Origin: Bacteroidota bacterium
Lineage (GTDB): Bacteria; Bacteroidota; Bacteroidia; Bacteroidales; Dysgonomonadaceae
Reading direction: 5' to 3'
Length of the DNA stretch: 64,000 nucleotides
Assembly (NCBI GenBank): GCA_023437305.1
Contig: JAEZGN010000010.1
Location: forward strand, 1-64,000
The notes under the pieces are model-generated. The model did no database searches. It saw only the letters and a list, made by a program, of their open reading frames with translations, and was not told the DNA's origin. The translations under genes and the position numbers were made by a program. How positions within the stretch are numbered: position 1 is the first letter of the stretch; the number at the start of each line of letters is the position of its first letter. This document shows, piece by piece, positions 56,069 to 64,000 of the stretch.

Positions 56069-57133
56069 TCAATACTGATCCTTTACAAATTTGTTTTTAG
56101 AAGACAGCTTAATCGGGTTGCTGGAGAACCAATCTGTAAAGCTTTTCCATTTACTTTCATTCGCCGACTTCCAGTTAAGAAATTCGGAAGTGTTTCCCTG
56201 CATCAATATCCAATAGTTATAGGCTTCAAGATGTCCTGCATCCATCAACAACTTTTGATAGTCCAGCAATACATTTGGATATATATTCTCTATATTATTT
56301 TTATAGTAGATATTCAAAAAATTAGTGCGAACCATGCTCAATGTTGCTAAATCTAAAGTTTTGACACCCGGAAGAGACAACATAAGAATTGGTTCGTAAA
56401 TACCACCACCAAAAGAAGACTCCGAATTATTCTTTAGATCTAAACCAGCATATTTACAAAAACTGACAGACACAGCAGAGTCATTCATAATCTTTATCTC
56501 ACTCTTATATGTATCATACAGCAACTTACTCATCTCAATCGTGCGATGCGTATTACGCTCCAAATTCATAAACAATTCACCGTAGAGCATTCCCCATACT
56601 TCATCTTCTGTATCTAAATATATTTTAGCTGCCCAATAATAATTAGACGGATATGTAGGATCTGCTGCGATTCCTTTCTCAAAATAAGATAGTGCAGCGT
56701 ATTTTTCATCTTGAGACATGTAAGCATCACCCAACTCAAAATAAAGGGCACCTGAATCGGGAAACTTTTTTATACCTTTTTGAAAGATCTTTATTGCAGC
56801 TTCATTATTTCCTATATGGCTATAGCAAATGCCTAACATCTGATAGAACATATCCGAAGCATCTTCATTGTTCTGTATTGGTTTTAGAATATTGATGGCC
56901 TCTTCATAGTTTTCGTCGAGGCAATGAGCATAAGCTATCTCATAAGGATATACAATACTTGTTGGATCAAGCTCTTGAGCTTCCTTAAGCAGAGCGATAC
57001 TTTCTTCTATTTTTCCACAGTCCATTAATTTTACTGCTTCTATTCCCTTTTGTACCGCAACATCCTTTTGGGACTGTGCAAGCAAGGGTAAAGTTGAAAG
57101 AAAGAAGATTGATGATATAATAAAAATTCTCAT
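56069..57133 (-). CDS. Secreted TPR-repeat protein
   Basis: A 354-residue protein with a signal peptide (IFFLSTLPLLAQSQ). Residues about 22-190 contain four or five TPR repeats (ALYFELGDAYMSQDEKYAALSYF, for example). The C-terminal half has no recognised motif. TPR proteins mediate protein contacts, and its role here is unknown. The plus-strand outer-membrane-type gene converges on it with a 3-bp gap. Confidence 0.82.
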   Translation of the reverse strand: MRIFIISSIFFLSTLPLLAQSQKDVAVQKGIEAVKLMDCGKIEESIALLKEAQELDPTSIVYPYEIAYAHCLDENYEEAINILKPIQNNEDASDMFYQMLGICYSHIGNNEAAIKIFQKGIKKFPDSGALYFELGDAYMSQDEKYAALSYFEKGIAADPTYPSNYYWAAKIYLDTEDEVWGMLYGELFMNLERNTHRTIEMSKLLYDTYKSEIKIMNDSAVSVSFCKYAGLDLKNNSESSFGGGIYEPILMLSLPGVKTLDLATLSMVRTNFLNIYYKNNIENIYPNVLLDYQKLLMDAGHLEAYNYWILMQGNTSEFLNWKSANESKWKSFTDWFSSNPIKLSSKNKFVKDQY

Positions 57134-57184
57134 TTGCGTCTAGTACATGTCTTTTATAGTGTTTAGTATAGCAAATATATAAAT

Positions 57185-57219
57185 AAAAAAGACCGGAGAT
57201 ATAATTTCCGATCTTTTTT
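57185..57219 (-). terminator. Terminator after dipeptidyl peptidase III gene
   Basis: AAAAAAGACCGGA and TCCGATCTTTTTT pair with one mismatch around a 9-nt loop, 27 bp past the stop, with A/T-rich flanks on both strands. Confidence 0.75.
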
Positions 57220-57245
57220 GCATTTATCTTAACGTCTATAAAACT

Positions 57246-59336
57246 TTAGTCATTGAATGTTGGCAATGAAGAGAACTCTTTCGAATATCGAATCATTTGC
57301 TCTGCATAACCTTCTCTATAGTTTATTTTTACATCTGTAATTTTACCATTGCTATCTTTTACCAATTCGAAAGTAGGGTTTACAAATCCTTTGTAAGGCT
57401 TCATATTCAACTTCTTATATCGAACCAAAACTTCACTATGCAATTTTTGATCTACCTTGACAGCATAATTTTCTACAATTGCTTTTGCAGCCTTAAAGTC
57501 GCCTTCCGACTTTATGCGCTGAATTTCAGCTAACAGATTTCCGAACAGAGTACGCAATTTATTGTAATCATTTACTACAACGTATGTTTTTCCATCTCTC
57601 ACTTTATATTCGACTACATTATCCGTTTTTCCTTTTTCATAAACCCATTTAGCGATCAACTGACGATTGCGCATGTGCGACTCTTCGATATTCTTACCCG
57701 GCTCAATTCGTACCAACTGAGTCATAAGACCGTTCATCATAAACTTATAATACTCTGCTTTGTATGCATCACCATTCGGTATAATACCTAGTTCTACAAG
57801 CTTAGGATCGGCAAGGAAATAAAGTCCGAACAAATCGGCACGGGCTTCTTCTATTGTCGAGCTAAATTCTCCTAATGCATTCGGATCAACCTCCGGTAAC
57901 AATTTACCTGAGCCATGTCCTAAACATTCGTGAAGGTCGGTATGCAATACGTCTGTTATAAAGCCATACTGTTTTACTGAGTTGACTTCATGCTCAGACC
58001 ACATAAACTCATCATTGAAGCCGGTATGTGCTCCAGCAGCATCGTAAGCCTCCATTATATTTTCTATAGTCACCGATTTTGAACCATGATCTTTACGTAT
58101 CCAGTCGGCATTAGGCAGGTTAATACCGATAGGCGTTGCAGGATAACAATCTCCACCCAATTGTGCAACGGTAATTACTTTTGCAGATACCCCTTTCACA
58201 CTTTCTTTTTTGAAACGTTTATCTACCGGAGAGTGATCTTCAAACCATTGAGCGTTTGAACTGATAACTTCTGTTCGTTTGGTAGCTTCTACATTCTTGA
58301 AGTTTACCACCGATTCCCAACTAGCTTTAATTCCTAGCGGATCACCATATACTTCGGTAAAGCCATTTACAAAATCCACCTGAGACTTCAGATCTTCCAC
58401 CCACGCTATCGCATATTCGTCAAAAGTCTTTAGGTCTCCTGTTTTGTAATAAGAGATCAACTTAGTAATAACCGCCTTCTGTTGGTCATTTTCAGCTACA
58501 GCCTCAGCCTTCTCAAGCCATCCTACGATTCGTTCAATGGCAGGAGAATAAAGTCCTCCTACTTTCCACACATCTTCTATCAGCTTGTTTCCTTGTTTTA
58601 TAAGGCGGCTATTAAGTCCGTAGGAAATCGGAGTTTGATCTGTCGTATCTTTCATTGCTCCATAGAAAGCCTGTACTTCTTTCTGGGTGACGCCTTCTCC
58701 GTAATAGTTATTAGCTGAAGACAGGATAAGGTCGTTAGCCGACTGATTTACTTTCTTAGCCATCACATTCGGATCGAACATAACAGGAGTAATCATTTTT
58801 ATAAAATCATCCGCACTCACAGACTCATTCCCCGATCGGCTGGTTCTTGGAATCAGATTATCGGGCAAGGCTTTTACCTGTTCGGCGAAGAACTGTTTAG
58901 AAAAACCCGGAAGGAATTTCTCTTCTCCATAGTGGTGATGTATACCGTTAGAGAACCAAACACGTTTCAGATACACCTCAAACTCTTTATAATCGTTCGT
59001 ATTCTTGTCTCCTTTATAATTTTCATATATAGCTTCGAGCACACGACGAATAGCCAGATTATATTTATTATTTTGGTCGTAAAGAATATCACGTCCTTCT
59101 ATAGCTGCCATCGATAGATAGTAGACTAGTTCCTTTTGTTGTAACGAAAGGTTATTGAACCCGGGAACGTAATAACGTAGAATTTGGAGATCGGCAAAGG
59201 CATCAACCTCATATTTAAAATCAGCAGGAACAGAGTCTGTCAATGCAGCCTCTCCTTGGGATGCTTTTTGCGTTCCTCCACAGCCTGCGAACAACATTGA
59301 AAATCCTGTCATAGCAATTAATACTGTTTTTTTCAT
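57246..59336 (-). CDS. Dipeptidyl peptidase III (M49) lipoprotein
   Basis: A 696-residue zinc peptidase with a lipoprotein signal (MLFAGC, Cys19). The M49 zinc motif HEXXGH is H469-E-C-L-G-H474, and the second motif is E496-E497-A-R-A-D501 (EEARAD). It removes dipeptides from the N-terminus of short peptides. A lipoprotein signal implies a periplasmic or membrane-tethered enzyme, unlike the cytosolic eukaryotic type. The variant HECLGH, with Cys, matches what I recall for Bacteroides DPP III. It may feed on dietary or cell-wall peptides. Confidence 0.92.
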   Translation of the reverse strand: MKKTVLIAMTGFSMLFAGCGGTQKASQGEAALTDSVPADFKYEVDAFADLQILRYYVPGFNNLSLQQKELVYYLSMAAIEGRDILYDQNNKYNLAIRRVLEAIYENYKGDKNTNDYKEFEVYLKRVWFSNGIHHHYGEEKFLPGFSKQFFAEQVKALPDNLIPRTSRSGNESVSADDFIKMITPVMFDPNVMAKKVNQSANDLILSSANNYYGEGVTQKEVQAFYGAMKDTTDQTPISYGLNSRLIKQGNKLIEDVWKVGGLYSPAIERIVGWLEKAEAVAENDQQKAVITKLISYYKTGDLKTFDEYAIAWVEDLKSQVDFVNGFTEVYGDPLGIKASWESVVNFKNVEATKRTEVISSNAQWFEDHSPVDKRFKKESVKGVSAKVITVAQLGGDCYPATPIGINLPNADWIRKDHGSKSVTIENIMEAYDAAGAHTGFNDEFMWSEHEVNSVKQYGFITDVLHTDLHECLGHGSGKLLPEVDPNALGEFSSTIEEARADLFGLYFLADPKLVELGIIPNGDAYKAEYYKFMMNGLMTQLVRIEPGKNIEESHMRNRQLIAKWVYEKGKTDNVVEYKVRDGKTYVVVNDYNKLRTLFGNLLAEIQRIKSEGDFKAAKAIVENYAVKVDQKLHSEVLVRYKKLNMKPYKGFVNPTFELVKDSNGKITDVKINYREGYAEQMIRYSKEFSSLPTFND

Positions 59337-59383
59337 TGAGTTATATATTTATTGTTCGATATTCTAATTGTACCTATAATCTC

Positions 59384-59435
59384 AAAAGGTGACAAAAGTG
59401 ACACTTTTTTGATTATTTCATGTGTTACCTTTTTT
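59384..59435. repeat. Hairpin repeat element, copy 2
   Basis: It begins AAAAGGTGACA and ends TGTTACCTTTTTT. Bases 59384-59407 are identical to 1625-1648, and the right arm matches copy 1. The 15-nt spacer between left block and right arm differs in sequence and length (17 in copy 1). It lies 48 bp upstream of the DPP III start. Confidence 0.7.
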
Positions 59436-59617
59436 CTGTTCTACACTAGCTTAACCATGTCTAGATAATGTTTATTCAAAAAAATAAATTAACTGCAAAT
59501 GTACATATTTTAAGAAGAAAATGATTGAAGAGTTTATCCTATTATTCTCGTATAGACTTCAAATACAAATTATTCCTTTCTAGCATTTCAGATTATAAAG
59601 CTACATAAGCTCTATTC

Positions 59618-59655
59618 TAAAAAAACTATCCGTACCTTTTCAGAGATACGGATAG
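59618..59655 (-). terminator. Terminator after universal stress protein
   Basis: CTATCCGTA (59626-59634) pairs with TACGGATAG (59647-59655). On the minus strand the stem is followed by a run of seven T. Confidence 0.85.
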
Positions 59656-59690
59656 ATATATAAAGTACAACTATATTCTACCAAGCCGCT

Positions 59691-60821
59691 CTACCCTCTC
59701 AATACAAACAACGGAGTATCTGAGTGGAACAACATCTTACGCGAAATACTAGGACTAAACATGCGGGCAAATATATTCCGTTTGCTGGTTGTTAGTGCCA
59801 ATACCTGTATTCCGTCATCTTTGATATATTCGTCGAGGCTTTTCAGCATATCATTTGTATCAATAAGTTTATAATCCAGGTTCAAGTTTGGATACTGCTT
59901 AGAGAAATACGTTTTAATACCTTGAAGTTTGATTTCATCCCACTGGTCGGATTTTTTCACAGCGATATGAGTCAGAGATATACGAATATTCTGATAAGGT
60001 TGTAATAATTTAGCTAACAAGTCGAACGAGATAAGGTCTCTTTGGCTAAAGTTTGTAAGAAATGCAATGTGCTTCACGTCCCTGAAATCCTTAAACGGAG
60101 TATTTTCGGGGATGGCTATCAACGGTACATGTGTCATTTCTATCACCTCGGCAGTTACGCTACCTATCAGGTCGGCATCCTTTTGGTCTTTACCCCGAGT
60201 ACCCATTACTATGATTGAAGGCTTATATTCCTTTGTGAACGTCACTATTTCTTCTTCAGGCAAGCCTTCCCTGAGTACATAAGAGTAATTCACAGACGGA
60301 AATTCTCCTTCAGATACTTTCTGATCGATAGTATTACAAAGGCGTTGAATATTTTCTTTTACTTTCTCTATTATATTTTGAAATTCTTTTTCCTCTTTAC
60401 CCTGATAAGCAAAAGCTTCTGCCATAGGAAGGGCAGTAGGATAATAAGGGTTGAAATACACATGGAGTATTTTGACTTTTGCATCCAGCTCACGAGCCAG
60501 ATTGAAAGCTATACGGCAAGCCTTAAGAGAGTAATCGGAGAAGTCTACAGGAATCAAAATCCTTTGGCGTCCATCATCGGTACGGTATGTTTCTTCTTCA
60601 TCGTAGCTAAACAAATGGCGACTTTCTACAACACTCAATGCCTTAGGAAGATCAGACTCCTTTATTCGGATACGAACTCCCGCCGATACTCCGGGATTAT
60701 CAAGATCTACATCATTGATATGTACTTCAATGTTCTCACCTTCCAATACTTGTTTTAATATTTGGGCTTTTTCATTTGTATGAATAGCTAGTGTTACTAA
60801 TTTATCTTCCATAATCGGCAT
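59691..60821 (-). CDS. Tandem universal stress protein with N-terminal signal-transducing domain
   Basis: A 376-residue protein. Residues about 8-75 look like a DUF2007-type domain (TNEKAQILKQVLEGENIEV then VRIRIKESDLPKALSVVE). Two UspA domains follow: residues about 86-235 (ILIPVDFSDYSLKACRIAFN and the ATP-binding VMGTRGKDQKDADLIGSVTAEV) and about 245-376, which lacks the canonical GxxGxG loop. The first domain likely binds ATP. Alternative start MEDKL is at 60812. The fusion with a DUF2007-like domain is uncommon. The role in stress is general and unproven. Confidence 0.85.
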   Translation of the reverse strand: MPIMEDKLVTLAIHTNEKAQILKQVLEGENIEVHINDVDLDNPGVSAGVRIRIKESDLPKALSVVESRHLFSYDEEETYRTDDGRQRILIPVDFSDYSLKACRIAFNLARELDAKVKILHVYFNPYYPTALPMAEAFAYQGKEEKEFQNIIEKVKENIQRLCNTIDQKVSEGEFPSVNYSYVLREGLPEEEIVTFTKEYKPSIIVMGTRGKDQKDADLIGSVTAEVIEMTHVPLIAIPENTPFKDFRDVKHIAFLTNFSQRDLISFDLLAKLLQPYQNIRISLTHIAVKKSDQWDEIKLQGIKTYFSKQYPNLNLDYKLIDTNDMLKSLDEYIKDDGIQVLALTTSKRNIFARMFSPSISRKMLFHSDTPLFVLRG

Positions 60822-60914
60822 ATTTATATTATTTCTTGTACAAATTTTGTAATCGTTTTTTCTCAGTATGGCAATTTATCATGCTCAGTAGCTAACAACG
60901 CTAAGCTATATTCG

Positions 60915-60952
60915 AAAAGAGATGAACACTTTCTGGCGTATTCATCTCTTTT
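60915..60952. terminator. Hairpin after the small helix-turn-helix gene
   Basis: AAAAGAGATGAA (60915-60926) pairs perfectly with TTCATCTCTTTT (60941-60952) around 14 nt. It lies just past the small gene's stop, with a T-rich tail on the plus side. Confidence 0.7.
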
Positions 60953-60958
60953 ATTTTT

Positions 60959-61213
60959 TTAGACCTCCTTTGATTCCATCATTTCTAAAGCCATATCTAA
61001 AATAGTGGTATCATCAATAGAGACATATCCTCCATCCGGCCCGGGTTCTATATGAATTCCGCAACTTTGACCTTTTTCGTAACTATATCCGCCAAAGTAG
61101 TTCCACACAGTTTCTACCGGGAGTTCTAACTTTTCTGCTATTTGGTGTATACTTCCATCAGGCAAGGTGTCCTTAATCCTTCTTAGCTCTGCAAATTTGA
61201 TAACTCTAGTCAT
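60959..61213 (-). CDS. Small helix-turn-helix-like protein
   Basis: An 84-residue cytoplasmic protein. Residues about 18-42 (GSIHQIAEKLELPVETVWNYF) read as a helix-turn-helix. The rest (GIHIEPGPDGGYVSIDDTTI and MALEMMESKEV) is beta then helical. This looks like a conserved small Bacteroidetes protein that may bind DNA or RNA; I know no experimental function. It lies between the stress protein and the PAP2 phosphatase, apparently on its own. Confidence 0.7.
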   Translation of the reverse strand: MTRVIKFAELRRIKDTLPDGSIHQIAEKLELPVETVWNYFGGYSYEKGQSCGIHIEPGPDGGYVSIDDTTILDMALEMMESKEV

Positions 61214-61291
61214 ACTCTCTAAGTTTTAAATGGTAAATGATTAGGAATATGTTCTAAAGTTATAAAATTCTTTTTTGAAAAGCAATGGATT

Positions 61292-61987
61292 TTATGCGGG
61301 AATATTAAATACTGCGCTATAAATAGCAATCGAAATCACCAAAACCCAAATTGTGCACATTAGTATCTGAGCCCTAACTTTTGTGTAGACAGGAATTTTC
61401 AATTCTTCTTTAGGAACTTTTAATATATACTTGCGTGAGGTTAAATAAACATAATAGACAGAAATACCAATCAATGCGCCCCATATCGCACCCCCAACCA
61501 CATCGGACACAAAATGTACTCCAAGATATATTCGGGAGTATCCCGTTATGCATGCCCATAAAAGAACGGTGATTGTATAATATTTATACCTGAAAAGTAG
61601 AGATGTGAAAGCGACAATACCAAAACCATTGGCTGCATGATTGGATATAAACCCATACTTTCCTCCACGATAATTATGCACAGTGTCTACATAGTTCTGA
61701 AAATCGGGATGGTGGGTCGGTCTGAGACGTTCAAAAAAGGGCTTTATCAGAGAAGAAGAGACATAATCGCAAAGCACGCCAACCAGAACGGCACATAGCA
61801 GTAAGAGAAGAGCCTCCTTCCATTTTATTTTGTAAACAAAAACACCTATTGCAACTACAGCGAGTGGCAACCACACAAGCTTACCGCTATATATCCACAT
61901 AAAAACATCCCAATAAGAGGTATGCTGATCATTAAGCCACAAAAAGAGATCCCTCTCATAGGGTAAAATTCGTTCTACTAAACTCAT
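61292..61987 (-). CDS. PAP2-family phosphatase
   Basis: A 231-residue inner-membrane phosphatase with about six hydrophobic segments. The three PAP2 motifs are KPFFERLRPTH (KxxxxxxRP), SNHAANG (catalytic His, replacing PSGH), and RIYLGVHFVSD (RxxxxxHxxxD). It probably dephosphorylates undecaprenyl pyrophosphate or a phospholipid at the periplasmic side. It lies 44 bp downstream of batE. Confidence 0.9.
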   Translation of the reverse strand: MSLVERILPYERDLFLWLNDQHTSYWDVFMWIYSGKLVWLPLAVVAIGVFVYKIKWKEALLLLLCAVLVGVLCDYVSSSLIKPFFERLRPTHHPDFQNYVDTVHNYRGGKYGFISNHAANGFGIVAFTSLLFRYKYYTITVLLWACITGYSRIYLGVHFVSDVVGGAIWGALIGISVYYVYLTSRKYILKVPKEELKIPVYTKVRAQILMCTIWVLVISIAIYSAVFNIPA

Positions 61988-62031
61988 TAAAATAATATTC
62001 TCATATAAATATATAAATGGAAGAAAAGGAA

Positions 62032-62886
62032 TCAGATTATTTCCAGCTTATCTCGCTGTATCCACCCCACTGTACCATTATCGATTTCTACCTCAAGCCA
62101 GTTACGATCTTCTTTTGTTATCGACACTTTCGTTCCTGCATGCAATATAGTAAGTTCCTTACTATTTATATCCGGAGAACTCACCATAGGAGCCGAAGCA
62201 GCCATCACTACCGCAGTGTCTCGGTGTTCCAACCTGCTCTTTTGCCTGAACGAAAACACATTGGCAAATATAACGACTATAATGAATACTATACCGGTAT
62301 AAAAAGCTATTTTTTTAATCGTAATCAGTTTCGTGAAGAAGAATAACACTAAACAGCCGATCAATAGGAGAAATGAAACAACACCGATATTCGCCCAGCT
62401 ATTTGAGCTAAACAGATTTTGTACCCCATTGAACCAGATGCTAAGGAAGAACGTATCAGCAACAGGAATCTTATCTTCAATCTTAGTCATAATATAATCT
62501 ATATTATGCTTCGTATCCCTGTCTCCCGGATCAAGCAAATGTGCTCTTTCGTAATATAGACGGGCTTTTGCTATTTCATTAACTCGATAATATGAATTAC
62601 CAAGGTTATAATACAATTCCGCAGACTCTAATCCCTGTTTCTTTTGTTCATTCTTTTCGTTTTCGAGCAAATCTATTGCTTTACGGAAGTCTCCGCTATT
62701 ATATAACTCGTTCGCTTTATCAAATACAGTATTATCACCGCCCTTATTGTCTGCAATCGTAGCAGAAGGCTTCACTGTTGCACTATCTACTTTTACACTG
62801 GCCGTATCTTGCGCATACGACGATATAGCGAATACAAAAAGGAAGAATATATATGATAATATGACTCGTTTCATCTCACTCATCAT
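62032..62886 (-). CDS. batE: BatE aerotolerance TPR/SH3 protein
   Basis: A 284-residue protein with a signal peptide, TPR repeats at about 55-130 (ELYYNLGNSYYRVNEIAKARLYYERAH), two membrane segments at about 160-210 and a C-terminal bacterial SH3 domain ending VGWIQRDKLEII. This is the BatE arrangement of the Bacteroidetes bat operon (aerotolerance). Its ATG overlaps the batD stop by one base (TAATG), so they are coupled. Other in-frame starts are MSEM (62883) and MKRV (62874). Confidence 0.88.
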   Translation of the reverse strand: MMSEMKRVILSYIFFLFVFAISSYAQDTASVKVDSATVKPSATIADNKGGDNTVFDKANELYNSGDFRKAIDLLENEKNEQKKQGLESAELYYNLGNSYYRVNEIAKARLYYERAHLLDPGDRDTKHNIDYIMTKIEDKIPVADTFFLSIWFNGVQNLFSSNSWANIGVVSFLLLIGCLVLFFFTKLITIKKIAFYTGIVFIIVVIFANVFSFRQKSRLEHRDTAVVMAASAPMVSSPDINSKELTILHAGTKVSITKEDRNWLEVEIDNGTVGWIQRDKLEII

Positions 62887-64000
62887 TATTTTATTTTTTT
62901 GATTGTATTTTCCATTTTACCTATAGCATCTACCGTATCGCTATAGAGTTTATCCATAGCATCATCCGACCCAGAGGGAGCATAACGTGCAAACTCTCCG
63001 GTATCGAGTATATTTATAAACGTTCCTATAATATCGTCCCCAACTCCATATTTGCGAAGTTCTGTCTCAATATTCTCTCTGTTGAGGTCAGCAACAGGGA
63101 TAGTCAGTTTATCGCTCAGATACCCCCACACTGCACGAAGTATCTCTTCGTAGAAATTATCTTTTTTGTGAGTAAGCAAATATTGTTTGGCAAGTTTCAG
63201 ACGTTTAGTTGCAACTTTATTTGCCTTCTTGGTACGCATCAATGCTATATCTGCATTTGCCCGTATTTGTTTCCTATAAATGATAGAGAAGATAACAAAC
63301 AATACAAACGGGATCAGATAGCAAAGAACATAGGAAAGAGAACCAACAAAGAAGTTGTTCGGATTCTTAAACGAATAGCCGCCTGTTTTTATATAACGTA
63401 TATCCTGATCTATCTCCAGTTCTTTCTGATTAGAATAACTTGTCGATACATTCTTCCCTGCATTCGGATCTTTATCCACTTCCAATTCGTAAGATGGAGA
63501 AGATACCGTTTTGTAAGTATTGGTACGTGTATCAAAGTATGAAAATTCGATAGGAGGAATAGTGAATTTACCCGGATAACGAGGGATAAACATATATTCT
63601 ATCGTCTTTGTACCTGTCAGCCCATTCTCTGTCAGTTTATAATCATTCTTCACCTGAGGATCGTAAGTCTCTATATCCTTAGGGAATTTTATTTCCGGAT
63701 TTTTTATAAGCTTGAGGTTACCTGTCCCCGAAATATTTAGTTTGATGGTTACAGCATCGTTAGCCTTGACTTTCTGTGAAGAAATAGTAGGAGTAAACGC
63801 AAATGCACCCACTGCTCCCGAAAAATTAGCGGGTTTATCCTGCAACGGAAGAGCCGAAATATCGACAGTAACAGGCGTTGTTTTCAATATTTTCTTAGCT
63901 TCTGTCATCACATCCTGAGGGCCGAAGAAGGTCTGTACTTTACGTCCTGAAGACACCTCAAAAACAATCTCCATCGTTCCCGAAGGGATGGTTATTTTAC
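62886..64000 (-). CDS. batD: BatD aerotolerance protein, 5' end beyond window
   Basis: The frame stays open to the right edge. The internal ATG at 63974 is not the true start, since KITIPSGT precedes it in frame. About 370 residues are visible, starting in the middle of an oxygen-tolerance BatD domain (repeated beta-sandwich units), then one membrane segment (about 230-250 of the visible part, VLCYLIPFVLFVIFSII) and a cytoplasmic helical tail. It belongs to the batABCDE group together with the following batE. The N-terminus and signal peptide are outside the window. Confidence 0.88.
   Translation of the reverse strand, partial: KITIPSGTMEIVFEVSSGRKVQTFFGPQDVMTEAKKILKTTPVTVDISALPLQDKPANFSGAVGAFAFTPTISSQKVKANDAVTIKLNISGTGNLKLIKNPEIKFPKDIETYDPQVKNDYKLTENGLTGTKTIEYMFIPRYPGKFTIPPIEFSYFDTRTNTYKTVSSPSYELEVDKDPNAGKNVSTSYSNQKELEIDQDIRYIKTGGYSFKNPNNFFVGSLSYVLCYLIPFVLFVIFSIIYRKQIRANADIALMRTKKANKVATKRLKLAKQYLLTHKKDNFYEEILRAVWGYLSDKLTIPVADLNRENIETELRKYGVGDDIIGTFINILDTGEFARYAPSGSDDAMDKLYSDTVDAIGKMENTIKKIK

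Larger units (their letters stand above)
59337..59690. other. Intergenic region between DPP III and stress protein
   Basis: About 350 bp. It contains repeat copy 2 (59384-59435), the DPP III promoter (not pinpointed) and the stress-protein terminator. No coding sequence is supported. Confidence 0.6.

Overview
The window looks like chromosome of a carbohydrate-degrading member of the Bacteroidota (order Bacteroidales, perhaps Dysgonomonas-like; the genus is a guess). The support is two SusC/SusD glycan-uptake loci, many lipoprotein glycosidases, an ECF sigma/FecR pair, Bat aerotolerance genes, AT-rich intergenic DNA and repeated TAnnTTTG promoter -7 motifs. No rRNA, CRISPR array, intact transposase or complete prophage was seen. 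One tRNA-Lys(CTT) is present.

Layout. 1-2609: surface polysaccharide genes on the minus strand (LicD family, GT2, GT11 fucosyltransferase). 2933-8222: L-fucose catabolic operon in the order fucI-fucA-fucK-fucP on the minus strand. 8872-10915: a plus-strand module of two bactofilins flanking an actin-like protein whose nucleotide-binding phosphate-1 motif lies at the C-terminus instead of the N-terminus. This apparent circular permutation is the most novel item here. 11037-20011: a minus-strand locus (ECF sigma, FecR, SusC with STN domain, SusD, GH18, DUF1735/LamG lipoprotein) resembling high-mannose N-glycan loci. 20012-21949: a gene-poor stretch holding a catB chloramphenicol acetyltransferase and a decayed coding fragment, probably left by a mobile element. 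21950-45838: a large beta-mannan locus. On the plus strand it has GH5, a GH3 remnant and GH2. On the minus strand it has the symporter, GH130, SusC, SusD, a binding lipoprotein, two paralogous clan GH-A enzymes, GH26 and an esterase. An AraC regulator, GH30 and two esterases follow on the plus strand.

45839-64000 is mostly housekeeping: a frameshifted small gene, tRNA-Lys, queC-queF, MATE and BrkB membrane proteins, dnaG, a geranylgeranyl-reductase-like enzyme, a phosphoesterase with an outer-membrane-type partner, a TPR protein, dipeptidyl peptidase III, a universal stress protein, a PAP2 phosphatase, and batE-batD running off the right edge.

How it fits together: one locus probably trims high-mannose glycans and the other probably cuts plant-type mannan (GH26/GH5 endo-cleavage, SusCD import, then GH2 and GH130 action on small products). 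Fucose released from host or plant glycans would enter FucP and be degraded to DHAP and lactaldehyde, while GT11 would put fucose on surface glycans. All functional assignments come from reading motifs and remembered family features; no searches were run.
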